The notes beneath the pieces are model-generated. The model did no database searches. It saw nothing but the letters and a program-made list of their open reading frames with translations, and was not told the origin of the DNA. From Xanthobacteraceae bacterium (lineage in GTDB: Bacteria > Pseudomonadota > Alphaproteobacteria > Rhizobiales > Xanthobacteraceae), in the NCBI GenBank assembly GCA_019745775.1, contig JAIESR010000006.1, forward strand, positions 186,001 to 250,000: DNA of 64,000 nucleotides, in the 5' to 3' direction. The position numbers and the translations under genes were made by a program. Shown piece by piece: positions 17,444-27,100 of the stretch. Each line of letters starts with the position of its first letter. The stretch's first letter is position 1.

Positions 17444-18208
17444 ATGGAGCTCGCACGCAATAATTTCAAGAAAGCGATCGCCGAAGGCCGCGTGCAGATC
17501 GGCTTGTGGTCGAGCCTGTGCAGCAATATCGGCGCCGAGGTCGTCGCCGATGCGGGCTTCGACTGGATCCTGCTCGACGGCGAGCACTCGCCGAACGAAG
17601 TGCCGATCACGATGTCGCAGCTGCAGGCGCTGGTCGGAGGAACCGCGTCGCCAATCGTGCGCCCGGCCTGGAACGACGCCGTGATGATCAAGCGCATCCT
17701 CGACATCGGCGCGCAATCGATTCTCGTCCCGTACGTGCAGAATGCCGAGGAGGCGGAGCGCGCGGTCGCTTCAGTGCGCTATCCGCCCGCCGGCATCCGG
17801 GGCGTCGCCGCCAGCACGCGCGCCAACCACTACGGCCGCGTGAACAACTATCTCAAGCTCGCCGACGCCGAGATTTGCCTGCTGGTGCAGGTCGAGACGC
17901 GCGCCGCGTTGGGCGAGCTCGAGACGATTGCCAAGGTCGACGGCGTCGACGGCGTGTTCATCGGTCCGTCCGATCTCGCGGCTTCGCTAGGACACATCGG
18001 CAACCCGGCGCATCCCGAGGTGCAGGCGGCGCTCGAAGATGCCGTGAAGCGGCTGAAAGCCGTCGGCAAGCCGGCCGGCATCCTCACGCTCAGTGAGGAA
18101 GAGGCCAGGCGCTACATCCAATGGGGCTACACGTTCGTGGCGGTCGGTTCGGATATCGGCCTGCTCGGGCGTGGTGCCGATGCGCTTGCCAAGCGGTTCA
18201 AGACTTGA
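17444..18208 (+). CDS. hpaI: HpcH/HpaI family aldolase (4-hydroxy-2-oxoheptanedioate aldolase-like)
   Basis: HpaI is a class II, metal-dependent pyruvate aldolase that splits 4-hydroxy-2-oxoheptane-1,7-dioate into pyruvate and succinic semialdehyde. The 254-residue protein shows the family pattern: an I-G-L-W-S-S start, F-D-W-I-L-L-D-G-E-H (about 39-48), V-R-P-A-W-N-D, P-Y-V-Q-N-A-E-E-A, R-G-V-A-A-S-T-R-A, Q-V-E-T with the metal Glu (about 147), and D-G-V-F-I-G-P-S-D-L with the metal Asp. It follows hpaH at eight bases and the two certainly form one unit. Other 2-keto-3-deoxy-acid aldolases share these motifs. A long palindrome follows the stop. Confidence 0.88.
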   Translation: MELARNNFKKAIAEGRVQIGLWSSLCSNIGAEVVADAGFDWILLDGEHSPNEVPITMSQLQALVGGTASPIVRPAWNDAVMIKRILDIGAQSILVPYVQNAEEAERAVASVRYPPAGIRGVAASTRANHYGRVNNYLKLADAEICLLVQVETRAALGELETIAKVDGVDGVFIGPSDLAASLGHIGNPAHPEVQAALEDAVKRLKAVGKPAGILTLSEEEARRYIQWGYTFVAVGSDIGLLGRGADALAKRFKT

Positions 18209-18228
18209 CCCGTTTCATGTCGTAAGCC

Positions 18229-18392
18229 GTAGGGTGGGCAAAGGCACGGTGTCCAGGTGCAGAGCGTGCCGCGCGCACCGGCGGAGTGCCGTGCCCACCA
18301 TCATGCTGGTGTCGCCGTGGCCATGGTGGGCACGGCGCTACGTCACCCGAGTTGAGAGGCTGCCCGGGGGATCGCGCCTTTGCCCACCCTAC
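18229..18392. repeat. Nested inverted-repeat element (MITE-like)
   Basis: A perfect 17-base inverted pair, GTAGGGTGGGCAAAGGC at 18229-18245 and its complement at 18376-18392, encloses a second perfect 14-base pair, GCCGTGCCCACCAT at 18288-18301 and its complement at 18323-18336. The whole 164-base element lies between the convergent hpaI-like gene and the DAO-GcvT gene. It has no ORF of its own. Its size and nested palindromes are typical of small non-autonomous elements. It could also terminate transcription from both sides. Confidence 0.8.
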
Positions 18393-18401
18393 CGCGCGGC
18401 A

Positions 18402-20858
18402 TCAAGACCTGATTCGTTTCATCTCGGGATCGTAGAGCGGCCGCAGCGACACCTCCGCCGGATAGATTTTACCGGCGATGTCGATCTCCCATTTGCCGTC
18501 CTTGATATAGGCCGGATTGACCGGTTCGCCGGCCTCGATCATGAACAGCCCGACTGCGCCGCCGAGTGTGTGGCCGTAGGAGCCGGCGCGCACATAGCCG
18601 ACGGGCTTGCCGTTCCGCCGCACCACCTCGGCGTGGAACAGCATCGGCTCCGGGTCTTTCACGAGTACTTGCGCAAGCCGGCGGGTCAGCGGTCCGGCCG
18701 CCTTCTGCTTCAGCGCGGCATCGCGGCCGATGAAGTTCGGCTTGTTCAGGTCGACAAAGAAACCGAGCCCGGTCTCGAAGGCGTTGTCGGTGTTGTCGAT
18801 GTCGTGGCCGTAGTCGCGATAGCCTTTTTCGAGGCGCAGGCTTGCGAGCGCTTTCAGGCCGGCGTGGCGCAAGCCAAACGCGGGGCCGGCCTCGACCAGA
18901 CGGTCGTACACGTGCCTTGCCTGCTCGGCCCCGATGTAGAGCTCGTAACCGAGCTCGCCCACGTAAGTGATGCGGATGCAGAGCGCGCGCGCAAGGCCGA
19001 TGTCGATCTCGCGCGCGGTGCGGAACGGAAATGCTTCGTTCGAGAGATCAACGCTGGTCAGCGATTGCAGCAGTTCCCGCGAACGCGGTCCCTGGACATT
19101 GATCTGGCAATAGGCGGACGTCACGTCGGTGATGGCGGCCTGCGCATCGCCTGGGACGTGCCGCCGCATCCAGCTCTCGGCATGGCGGTGCATGGTGTCG
19201 GTGACGACGACCATGAATTCGTCGTCGCGAAGCTTGGTCACCGTGAGATCGGCTTCGAGCGTACCCTTGTCGTTGAGCCATTGCGTGTAGGTGATGCGGC
19301 CCGTCTCGCCGTCGACGTCGTTGGCGGAGATGTGGTTGAGCATGCGGCCTGCATCGCGCCCCGCTACCCGGAACTTGCTCATGAACGACATGTCCATGAG
19401 GGTCACGGCTTCGCGTGCGGCGCGATGCTCTTCCGCCCACCACGGGAACCAGTTCTGCCGTCCCCACGAGAGCTTCTCGACCTTCGGCTCGAAGCCTTCC
19501 GGGGCGTACCAGTCCGCGCCTTCCCAGCCGCTGACGTCGCGGAAACAGGCACGCGCCGCCACCAGCCGTTCGTGGATCGCCGAGGTCTTCACGCCGCGCG
19601 CCGTCATCGGCGTCATGGTCGGGTAGTGACACTTGTAGACCATGCCGAGCGACTCGATCGTCCGCTCGCGGCGGTACTCGGGATTGGCCTGGTACTTGTG
19701 CAGCCGGTCGATATTGAAGCCGGTCACGTCGGCATCAGGCGTGCCATGGATGATCCAGTGCGCCAGCAGGCGGCCGATGCCGCCGCCAGTGAGGATGCCG
19801 ATCGAATTGAGCCCGGCCGCCACGAAGTAATTCTTGATCTCCGGCGCCTCGCCGATGATCGGGCGCAGATCCGGCGTGAAGCTCTCCGGGCCGCAGAAGA
19901 ATTTCTTGATCCCGCTCTCCAGCGTGATCGGCACCCGCGCCATCGCCTTTTCGAGATAAGGCGTCATGCGGTCCCAGTCGGGCGGCAGCTCGCCGAACGA
20001 GAAGTCCTCCGGAATGCTGTCGATATGCCACGGCGCGCAGACCGGCTCGAACAGGCCGACAAGGAGACCGCCGACCTCTTCGCGGAAGTACCCATACGAC
20101 GCCGGGTCTTCGAGCACCGGCATCGACGGCGGGAGGTCCGGGATCGGCTCGGTGATCAGGTAGTAGTGTTCCGCCGCCTGGTTGGGGATGGTGACGCCGT
20201 CGCGTTCGCCGAGCTGGCGCGCCCACATGCCCGCGCAGTTGACGACGTATTCGGCCTGGATGTCGCCGGTCTCCGTGCGGACGCCCGCAACGCGGCCGTT
20301 GTGCTGCAGTACGTTGGTGACGCGCACACCCTCGATGAGCTTCGCGCCGGCCATGCGCGCGCCCTTGGCAAGCGCCATCGTCACGTCGACGGGATTGGCG
20401 CGGCCGTCATCGGCGACATAGAAGCCGGCAAGGACGTCGTCGATGCGGGCGAGCGGAAACAGCTTCTTGACTTCCGCCGGCGAAATCTCCTCGACCCGCA
20501 CGCCGCACAAGCGGTTGAACGCGGCGACGCGGCGATATTCCTCGAGCCGGTCGGCGTCGGCGGCGACCTCGATGAAGCCGACCGGATTGAAGCCGGTGGC
20601 CTGGCCGGTCTCGGCTTCGAGCCGCCGGTAGAGATCACGGGTGTATTTGCGCAGCTCGGTCGAGGTCTCCGACGTCGAGCCGAAGGTGACGACCAGGCCG
20701 GCCGCATGCCAGGTGGTGCCGGATGTCAGGCGGTCGCGCTCCAACAGCACGACGTCCTTCCAGCCCATGTGCGCCAGGTGATAGGCGACCGACGTCCCGA
20801 TGACGCCGCCGCCGATCACCACCACACGCGCGCGATCCGGCAACACCGGAGCAGCCAT
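18402..20858 (-). CDS. DAO-GcvT flavoprotein (dimethylglycine/sarcosine dehydrogenase-like)
   Basis: The 818-residue protein is a two-part enzyme. Residues about 10-385 are a D-amino-acid-oxidase-type FAD domain with G-G-G-V-I-G (16-21) and an S-G-T-T-W-H-A-A-G-L motif whose His51 matches the residue that carries covalent FAD in dimethylglycine dehydrogenases. The middle (about 385-450) is a linker of the FAO_M type. Residues about 455 to the end form an aminomethyltransferase (GcvT) domain with W-F-P-W-W-A, F-M-S-K-F, a G-E-L-G-Y-E-L-Y block and the G-Y-R-D-Y-G-H-D block. Such enzymes demethylate N-methyl amino acids and hand the one-carbon unit to tetrahydrofolate. It stands alone on the minus strand. 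Confidence 0.85.
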   Translation of the reverse strand: MAAPVLPDRARVVVIGGGVIGTSVAYHLAHMGWKDVVLLERDRLTSGTTWHAAGLVVTFGSTSETSTELRKYTRDLYRRLEAETGQATGFNPVGFIEVAADADRLEEYRRVAAFNRLCGVRVEEISPAEVKKLFPLARIDDVLAGFYVADDGRANPVDVTMALAKGARMAGAKLIEGVRVTNVLQHNGRVAGVRTETGDIQAEYVVNCAGMWARQLGERDGVTIPNQAAEHYYLITEPIPDLPPSMPVLEDPASYGYFREEVGGLLVGLFEPVCAPWHIDSIPEDFSFGELPPDWDRMTPYLEKAMARVPITLESGIKKFFCGPESFTPDLRPIIGEAPEIKNYFVAAGLNSIGILTGGGIGRLLAHWIIHGTPDADVTGFNIDRLHKYQANPEYRRERTIESLGMVYKCHYPTMTPMTARGVKTSAIHERLVAARACFRDVSGWEGADWYAPEGFEPKVEKLSWGRQNWFPWWAEEHRAAREAVTLMDMSFMSKFRVAGRDAGRMLNHISANDVDGETGRITYTQWLNDKGTLEADLTVTKLRDDEFMVVVTDTMHRHAESWMRRHVPGDAQAAITDVTSAYCQINVQGPRSRELLQSLTSVDLSNEAFPFRTAREIDIGLARALCIRITYVGELGYELYIGAEQARHVYDRLVEAGPAFGLRHAGLKALASLRLEKGYRDYGHDIDNTDNAFETGLGFFVDLNKPNFIGRDAALKQKAAGPLTRRLAQVLVKDPEPMLFHAEVVRRNGKPVGYVRAGSYGHTLGGAVGLFMIEAGEPVNPAYIKDGKWEIDIAGKIYPAEVSLRPLYDPEMKRIRS

Positions 20859-21022
20859 CGTAGGACCCTCGATTCAACGGCCAATTTACATGCATTGCGC
20901 CGACCTTGAAGCGCAATCGGCGGATGGGTTCGACCCGATGCCGCAGGTCGCGCCTGTTTGGCAAGCTGATCCGCGAGGCCGGCATCAAGCTGATTGACGG
21001 TGCGTGCAGGCGGCGCGTCCGA

Positions 21023-21784
21023 TCAACCCTCCAGCAGGTTCGTGCGGACCATGATGCAGTCGGTTTCAATGAGTCTCGGGAAGAAGCCCTCGTTGTTCGG
21101 GACAAAGGCGCTCAGCTCGAATCCGCACTCTTGGTAGAAGCAGATAGCCTCCGCGAAGGTGGGCGCACCGTCGTAAATTCTCTTGATTGAGAGCTCGCTC
21201 TGAATCCCAACGAAATGATGAAGGATGCCACGCGCCTCTTTGGCGATCTTCAAATCATTGCCCTGCGTGTCCAATTTAAGGAAGGGCCGTGAGAATCGAA
21301 ATTGATCGGCATATTTGTTGTAGACCGCTGAAAGCCGTTCGGTTCGAATCTTCTGCCGTCCAGTCACGACATTCGCCGATTTGAAAAGCTGCACCTCGTC
21401 GTGTTTCGGCTCGAGCAGACTGCTGAACTGGCCTTCCCGCATGACGTTGATCATGGTCTCGCCGCTGCGATCATCGAGCGCCACCTGCTCGACGATCCAG
21501 TTCGAATCCCGGCGCGTCTTCTTTTCCAGTTCCGCAAAGACTTCCGGAACCGGCTCAAACGATATGATCAACCCTTGATAGCCGACGCTCCGGCGCAGCA
21601 TCTCGGCATACTGGCCGCCGTTCGCGCCGACGTCGAAGACGCAATCGATGTTGAAGTGCCGCAGAAACCGCCGCAGATGCACCTTTTCGAACAAGGGGCC
21701 GATGCGACGGTCTCGTGCAATATTGATTCCAAGCCGCCTGCCGGCGAAATCAAGGAGCGCCTGCGCGAGCTTTCCCATGCCCAT
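21023..21784 (-). CDS. FkbM family methyltransferase
   Basis: This 253-residue protein carries the S-adenosylmethionine motif C-V-F-D-V-G-A-N-G-G-Q-Y (about 48-59), the F-E-P-V-P acidic loop near residue 76, and the K-L-D-T-Q-G-N-D block near residue 170, which together define FkbM-type O-methyltransferases. These usually methylate sugars or polyketides and often sit in surface polysaccharide loci. Two ATGs are possible (21784 and 21778); the second has GGAAG at better spacing. The base composition is visibly less GC-rich than the neighbours, and no polysaccharide genes are adjacent, so it may have been acquired. No operon partner is evident. Confidence 0.85.
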   Translation of the reverse strand: MGMGKLAQALLDFAGRRLGINIARDRRIGPLFEKVHLRRFLRHFNIDCVFDVGANGGQYAEMLRRSVGYQGLIISFEPVPEVFAELEKKTRRDSNWIVEQVALDDRSGETMINVMREGQFSSLLEPKHDEVQLFKSANVVTGRQKIRTERLSAVYNKYADQFRFSRPFLKLDTQGNDLKIAKEARGILHHFVGIQSELSIKRIYDGAPTFAEAICFYQECGFELSAFVPNNEGFFPRLIETDCIMVRTNLLEG

Positions 21785-21844
21785 TCTTCCACTGGAGTCC
21801 GGGCTCCGTTTGCGCCCAACCCGGGCTCCAGTCCAGCGTCAGGT

Positions 21845-22759
21845 TCAGCCTTTGAACACGGCCTCCGGCCGGCTGAAGAACGTGTAGGCGGCGTCATAGA
21901 ACCGCAGATAATTCTTCGACGTCGCAGCGGCATGCGCGATGCCCGGCATCATCACGTATTCCTTGTCCGGGTTCGGCAGGAGCTTGAAGAACTCGAGCAG
22001 ATCTTCGTCGGTGGCGATGCCGTCATACTGCCCGCGCAGGATCACGGTCGGCACCTTGATCTCCCGGGGATCGCAGACCGGCAGGTTCTCGCACATGTCG
22101 ATATAGGTGCCGTTCGGCACCGTCGTCTCGATCGCCAGGATCGCATCGACGTACGGCTTCTTGCGGCTCTCCATCGCGGTCTCGGAATGGTCGCGCGTCA
22201 TGGTCGAGAGCAGGAACGCCGGATCGATCGGGCGCGTCACGCTCGACTTCCATTGCGCGAGCTTCTCCGCGCGCTTGATCAGGGTCGGCGAGCCCTTGCC
22301 GGTGTAGACCATGGCGTCGAGTCCGAGGCGCTTCACGCGGTCGGGATGCTTCTGCGCAAACAGCGCGGCGCGCAGCGCACCGGACGAGAAACCGATCAGG
22401 TTCAGCGGCCCGGTATTGGCGGTCTTGAAGATGTAGTCGGTGGCGGCGAGCAGGTCGGGCACGCCCTGCGCCACGGTGGCGAGGTGGTCCGCCGGCTTGT
22501 CGGAGCGGCCATAGCCAAGGAAATCCATCCGCCAGATGTTGTAGCCCCGGCAGGCGAACCAATCGAGGATCGACGCGTCCGGGTCGCCGGGGATGTCGAG
22601 GTCGAAGCCCTGCGAGCCCATGGATGAGCCGTGCACCAAGAGGATGGTGCCCTTGGCCGCCTGCGTCACCGAGCGCTTCTCGGCGAGGAACAGCTTCTTG
22701 CCGTTCGATGTCGTCCAATGCTCGTGGCTGGGCTGCCGCGTCGTCGTTACCGTGCTCAT
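21845..22759 (-). CDS. Alpha/beta hydrolase
   Basis: The 304-residue protein has the alpha/beta hydrolase elements in order: L-L-V-H-G-S-S (oxyanion region, about 40-46), D-F-L-G-Y-G-R-S-D (about 79-87), a nucleophile elbow G-F-S-S-G with Ser125, an acidic residue in R-G-Q-Y-D-G, and a C-terminal His in M-P-G-I-A-H-A-A. There is no signal peptide. It could be an esterase, a C-C hydrolase or a dehalogenase-like enzyme; the motifs do not decide. It is on the minus strand between the FkbM gene and a TctC gene 263 bases away. That gap holds nothing I can recognise. Confidence 0.85.
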   Translation of the reverse strand: MSTVTTTRQPSHEHWTTSNGKKLFLAEKRSVTQAAKGTILLVHGSSMGSQGFDLDIPGDPDASILDWFACRGYNIWRMDFLGYGRSDKPADHLATVAQGVPDLLAATDYIFKTANTGPLNLIGFSSGALRAALFAQKHPDRVKRLGLDAMVYTGKGSPTLIKRAEKLAQWKSSVTRPIDPAFLLSTMTRDHSETAMESRKKPYVDAILAIETTVPNGTYIDMCENLPVCDPREIKVPTVILRGQYDGIATDEDLLEFFKLLPNPDKEYVMMPGIAHAAATSKNYLRFYDAAYTFFSRPEAVFKG

Positions 22760-23022
22760 GAACTGACTACCCCTGTTGGCCGCCGATGTTTGCGGAGCGC
22801 TTCCTCAATCGGAAGGGCTCCAATACCATATTGTCGGCGTCAGGAAAGGGCCGTCGGCTAAGGCTTGTAGCTCGCCATAGCGACCATGGTGCGCATCAAC
22901 GAAAGCCGGTCGACCCGCCCGACTTGGTGCGTCCAATGCGGCTTCGTGGAAGTTGTCCAGCGCGTCTGATACCGGACGATACAGCCCATCGGCGGCAGGG
23001 TCGCGCTCGCAATTTGCGTCAG

Positions 23023-24057
23023 CTACGGCAGGTCGATGGCGGCTTTGGCCTTCTGGATCAGCGCCGGCGACAGCGAGAAGGCGTCGTTGACGATCCGCTC
23101 CACGGCTTCGCCGGTCTGCCAGGTCTCGGTGTCGAGCTTGAGCTTTCTGGCCTGCGCAATATAGGCCGGGTCCTTCATGGTGGCGAGGAAGGCCGCGCGC
23201 AGGGCCTCGATGCGATCCTTCGGCACGCCGGGCGGCGCATAGACGGCGCGGCCCATCGCGAGACTCACACCGATGAAATCGACGATCTGCTGTTGCTCGC
23301 CGCTGACGAGGTCGCGGAACAGCGGCACGTCGTTGCCGATCTCCGGGAGCTTACGCGGGCCGAGCTGCACGAGGTGGATCAGCTTCTTGTCGCGTAGCCA
23401 GTCGGGGTGCGAGCCCGGCCAGCTCTCCCAGGTGGTGGAACGGCCGTGCACCTCGCCGCGCTCGATCGCGATGTTGATCTCGGCGCCGCCCTTGTAGCCG
23501 CGCACCGGCTTGAACTTCGTGCCGAGGAGGTTGTTGGCGAGCGCGACATCCTGGAACGAATTCGAGCCCTTGCCGGTCGCGCCCATGATCAGCTCGATGC
23601 GCTTGGCCTCGTCGAGGGTTTTCGCGGGCGCCGTGTGCCAGACCGTGATGACGTCCTGCACGACTGCCATCGATCCGATCCAACTGAATTTGCGCGGGTC
23701 GTACATCACCTCTTTCGGATCGGTGGCGGCGAACACCATCGCGGTCGAGAGCGGCGTACCGATCACGGTGCCGTCCTTTGCGGCAACGTTGAAGATATGG
23801 TTGCCCGCGGCGACGCCACCGCCGCCCGGCATCACCTGGAGGATGATGTTCGGGTTGCCCGGCACATGCTTGCGCAGATGCTCGATGAAGGTGCGGGCGT
23901 AGAGGCCCCAGGAGGCGCCGTCCGGCACCGCCAGATTGTAGATGATCGTCTTGCCGCGATAGAAATCGGCGACGGATTGTTGCGCCTTCGCCGTCTGTGC
24001 ACTTGCAGCGAGGGCCAGAACGCTTGCGACGGAGACGGCAAATGCCCGCAAATTCAT
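23023..24057 (-). CDS. TctC/Bug family periplasmic binding protein
   Basis: The ATG at 24057 has GAGG five bases upstream; a longer frame begins at 24099. The 344-residue product has a signal peptide ending near A-K-A-Q-Q (about residue 27) and the V-A-D-F-Y-R-G-K-T-I opening, then M-P-G-G-G-G-V (about 77), G-Y-K-G-G-A-E and E-R-G-E-V-H-G. The segment after the opening reads A-V-P-D-G-A-S-W instead of the common Y-P-A-G-G-x-x-D, so the binding pocket may differ from its relatives here. It is divergent from the molybdoenzyme fusion at 24183 across 125 bases, so the two may be co-regulated and share a ligand. Confidence 0.85.
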   Translation of the reverse strand: MNLRAFAVSVASVLALAASAQTAKAQQSVADFYRGKTIIYNLAVPDGASWGLYARTFIEHLRKHVPGNPNIILQVMPGGGGVAAGNHIFNVAAKDGTVIGTPLSTAMVFAATDPKEVMYDPRKFSWIGSMAVVQDVITVWHTAPAKTLDEAKRIELIMGATGKGSNSFQDVALANNLLGTKFKPVRGYKGGAEINIAIERGEVHGRSTTWESWPGSHPDWLRDKKLIHLVQLGPRKLPEIGNDVPLFRDLVSGEQQQIVDFIGVSLAMGRAVYAPPGVPKDRIEALRAAFLATMKDPAYIAQARKLKLDTETWQTGEAVERIVNDAFSLSPALIQKAKAAIDLP

Positions 24058-24182
24058 ATGACCCTCATAATCGGCATGACTGGCAGCCTGTTGGGACATT
24101 GTAGCTCAGGCCCGGAAGGCGTAGTAGTTCGATAGCGGCAACAACCCTAGGCAATTTGCAGGCCAGCCGGGCGAAACATGCC

Positions 24183-27100
24183 ATGAGCGAACGTCTTGTG
24201 AGGACTGCGTCCCATTGGGGTGCGTTCTACGTCCAGGTCCACGATGGCCGCGCCGTGGGCGTCAAGCCGTTCGAAAAAGACGAGCATCCCTCGCCACTGG
24301 CGCAATCCCAGGTGGCGGCGGTCTATGACAAGAGCCGCGTCGACCGTCCCTATGTCCGCCAGGGCTTCCTCGAGCGCGGTGCGGCAAGTGACCGCAGCAA
24401 GCGCGGCGCCGAGCCGTTCGTGCCGGTCGATTGGGACACCGCCATTACGCTCGTCTCGGAGGAGCTGACGCGCGTGAAGGAGCGCTACGGCAACCGCTCG
24501 ATCTTCGCCGGCTCCTACGGCTGGTCGAGCGCCGGGCGACTGCATCACGCGAAGTCGCTGCTGGCGCGGTTCATGAACTTGCATGGCGGCGCGACCGTGC
24601 AGGTCGACACCTATTCGAACGCGGCCGGCTCCGTGATCACGCCGCATGTGCTCGGCGACAGCACGGCGATCAGCGGGCCGGGGACGACCTTCGCCACCAT
24701 CGCCGAGAACACCAGGCTGTTCGTGTCGTTCGGCGGCATGCCGCTGAAGAATTTGCAGATCGACTCGGGCGGTACCGGCGAGCATTCGTCGATCTCGTCG
24801 ATTGCGGCGCTGGCCGGCCGCGGCATTGAATTCGTCAATATCAGCCCGCTGCGCACGGACCAGGCGGATGCGCTCGACGCCGAGTGGCTGCCGGCGATTC
24901 CCGGCACCGACACCGCGGTCATGATGGGGCTGGCGCACACGCTGGTCGCTGAAGGGCTGCACGATCGCGCGTTCCTCGAACGCTACACGGTCGGCTTCGA
25001 CAAATTCCGCCGTTACCTGATGGGCGAGGACGACGGACAGCCGAAGGACGCCGCGTGGGCGGCGCGCATCTCCGGCATCGACGCCGAAACCATCCGCAAG
25101 CTCGCGCGGCGCATGGCGGGGACGCGCACCTTCATCACCACCACATGGTCGTTGCAGCGCGCCGATCACGGCGAGCAGCCGATCTGGATGACCATCGTGC
25201 TGGCGGCCATGCTCGGCCAGATCGGCCTTCCCGGTGGCGGCTTCGGCTTCGGCTATGGCTCGATGAACCGGATGGGGCAGCCGCGTTCGCCGGTGGCGAC
25301 GCTCAACCGTCCGGTCGGACGCAGTCCGATCCATTCCTTCATCCCGGTCGCGCGCATCTCCGACCTGCTGCTGCACCCGGGCGAGACCATCGACTACAAC
25401 GGCCAGCGCGTCACATTCCCCGACATCAAGATGATCTATTGGTGCGGCGGCAACCCGTTCCACCATCACCAGGACATCAACCGGCTGGTGCGGGCCTGGC
25501 AGCGGCCCGAGACCGTGATCGTGCACGAGATCTTCTGGACGCCGACCGCGCGCTACGCCGACATCGTGCTGCCGGCGACCACCACGTTGGAGCGCAACGA
25601 CATCGCGTCGTCGTCCGACCGCTACATGTTCGCGATGCACCAGGCGATCGGTCCGGTCGGCGAGGCGCGCAACGACTTCGACATCTTCGCCGACATCGCC
25701 GGACGGCTTGGTTTCCGCGACGACTTCACCGAAGGCCGCAGCGAGATGGAATGGCTGCGTCATCTCTATGAGATCGTCCGCCAGCAGGCCGCGCGCCACG
25801 GTGTCGAGCGGCCCGACTTCGAGACGTTCTGGGAGCAGGGCCATATCGCCGATCCGGTGGCGAAGCATTTCGACTATCTCTCGGCCTATCGTGCCGATCC
25901 GCAGGGCAGGAAGCTCAAGACCCCGTCGGGCAAGATCGAGATCTTTTCCGAGAAGGTGGCGTCGTTCGGCTACGACGATTGCCCCGGCCATCCGGTGTGG
26001 ATCGAGCCCGCCGAATGGCTCGGATCGCCGAAGGCCGATCGCAAGCTGCACCTCATTTCCAATCAACCGACCATGCGGCTGCATGCCCAGCTCGACAACG
26101 GCCCGGTCAGCCGCGCGTCCAAGGTGAAGGGGCGCGAGCCGGCGCTGATCAATCCGCAGGACGCGGCCGAGCGCGGTATCGCCGACGGCGACGTGGTGCG
26201 GCTGTTCAACGAGCGCGGTGCCTGCCTCGCCGGCGCGGTGGTGACCGATGCGATGAGCCGCGGCGTCATCCAGCTCCAGACCGGCGCCTGGTACGATCCC
26301 GATCAGCCCGGCGCCGTCGGCACGCTCGACCGCCACGGCAATCCGAACGTGCTGACCCTCGACAAGGGCACGTCGAAGCTCGCGCAGGGCCCGATCTCGC
26401 AAACGACGCTCGTCAATGTGGAGCGCTGGACCAAGCCGCTGCCCGAAATCCGTGCCTTCGACCGGCCCGAGGTAGGGGCCGCTGACCTCAAAACGGAATC
26501 CAATAACCCTATGAGCAAGCTCTCCGTCTCGCTGGCCATCAGCGACTACGACCACGTCCGCGATTTCGTCTACGGCCGGGTGACCGCCGAGGGGCTCGAC
26601 ATCAATTTCCAGGTGCTGCCGACGCCGGAAATCTTCGATCGTGCCACCCGCGACCAGGAGTGGGACGTCTGCGAGATGTCGCTCGGCAAGTGGACCGGCA
26701 TGTTCTCGCAGGGCGACGACAGCCTGGTGCCCATCCCGGTGTTTCCCTCGCGCGTGTTCCGTCACTCCGCGCTCTATGTGAAGAAGGGCAGCGGCGTCGA
26801 CAGTCTCGACAAGCTGCGCGGCAAGCGGGTCGGCGATCCCGACTTCGCGCACACCGCCGGCATCTATGCGCGCGGCTACCTGATGCACGACGTCGGCATC
26901 AAGCTCGAGGAGATCGAGTGGGTGCAGGCCGGCACCAACAAGCCCGGCCGCCACGAGAACCTGGAGCTCAACCTGCCGGCGACGGTCAAGCGCGTGAGCG
27001 TGCCCGACAAGACGCTCGACGACATGCTGCTCGCGGGCGAGATCGATGCGATCCTGTCGGCGATCCCGCCCAAGAGCTTCATCGCCGGCAATCCCGACAT

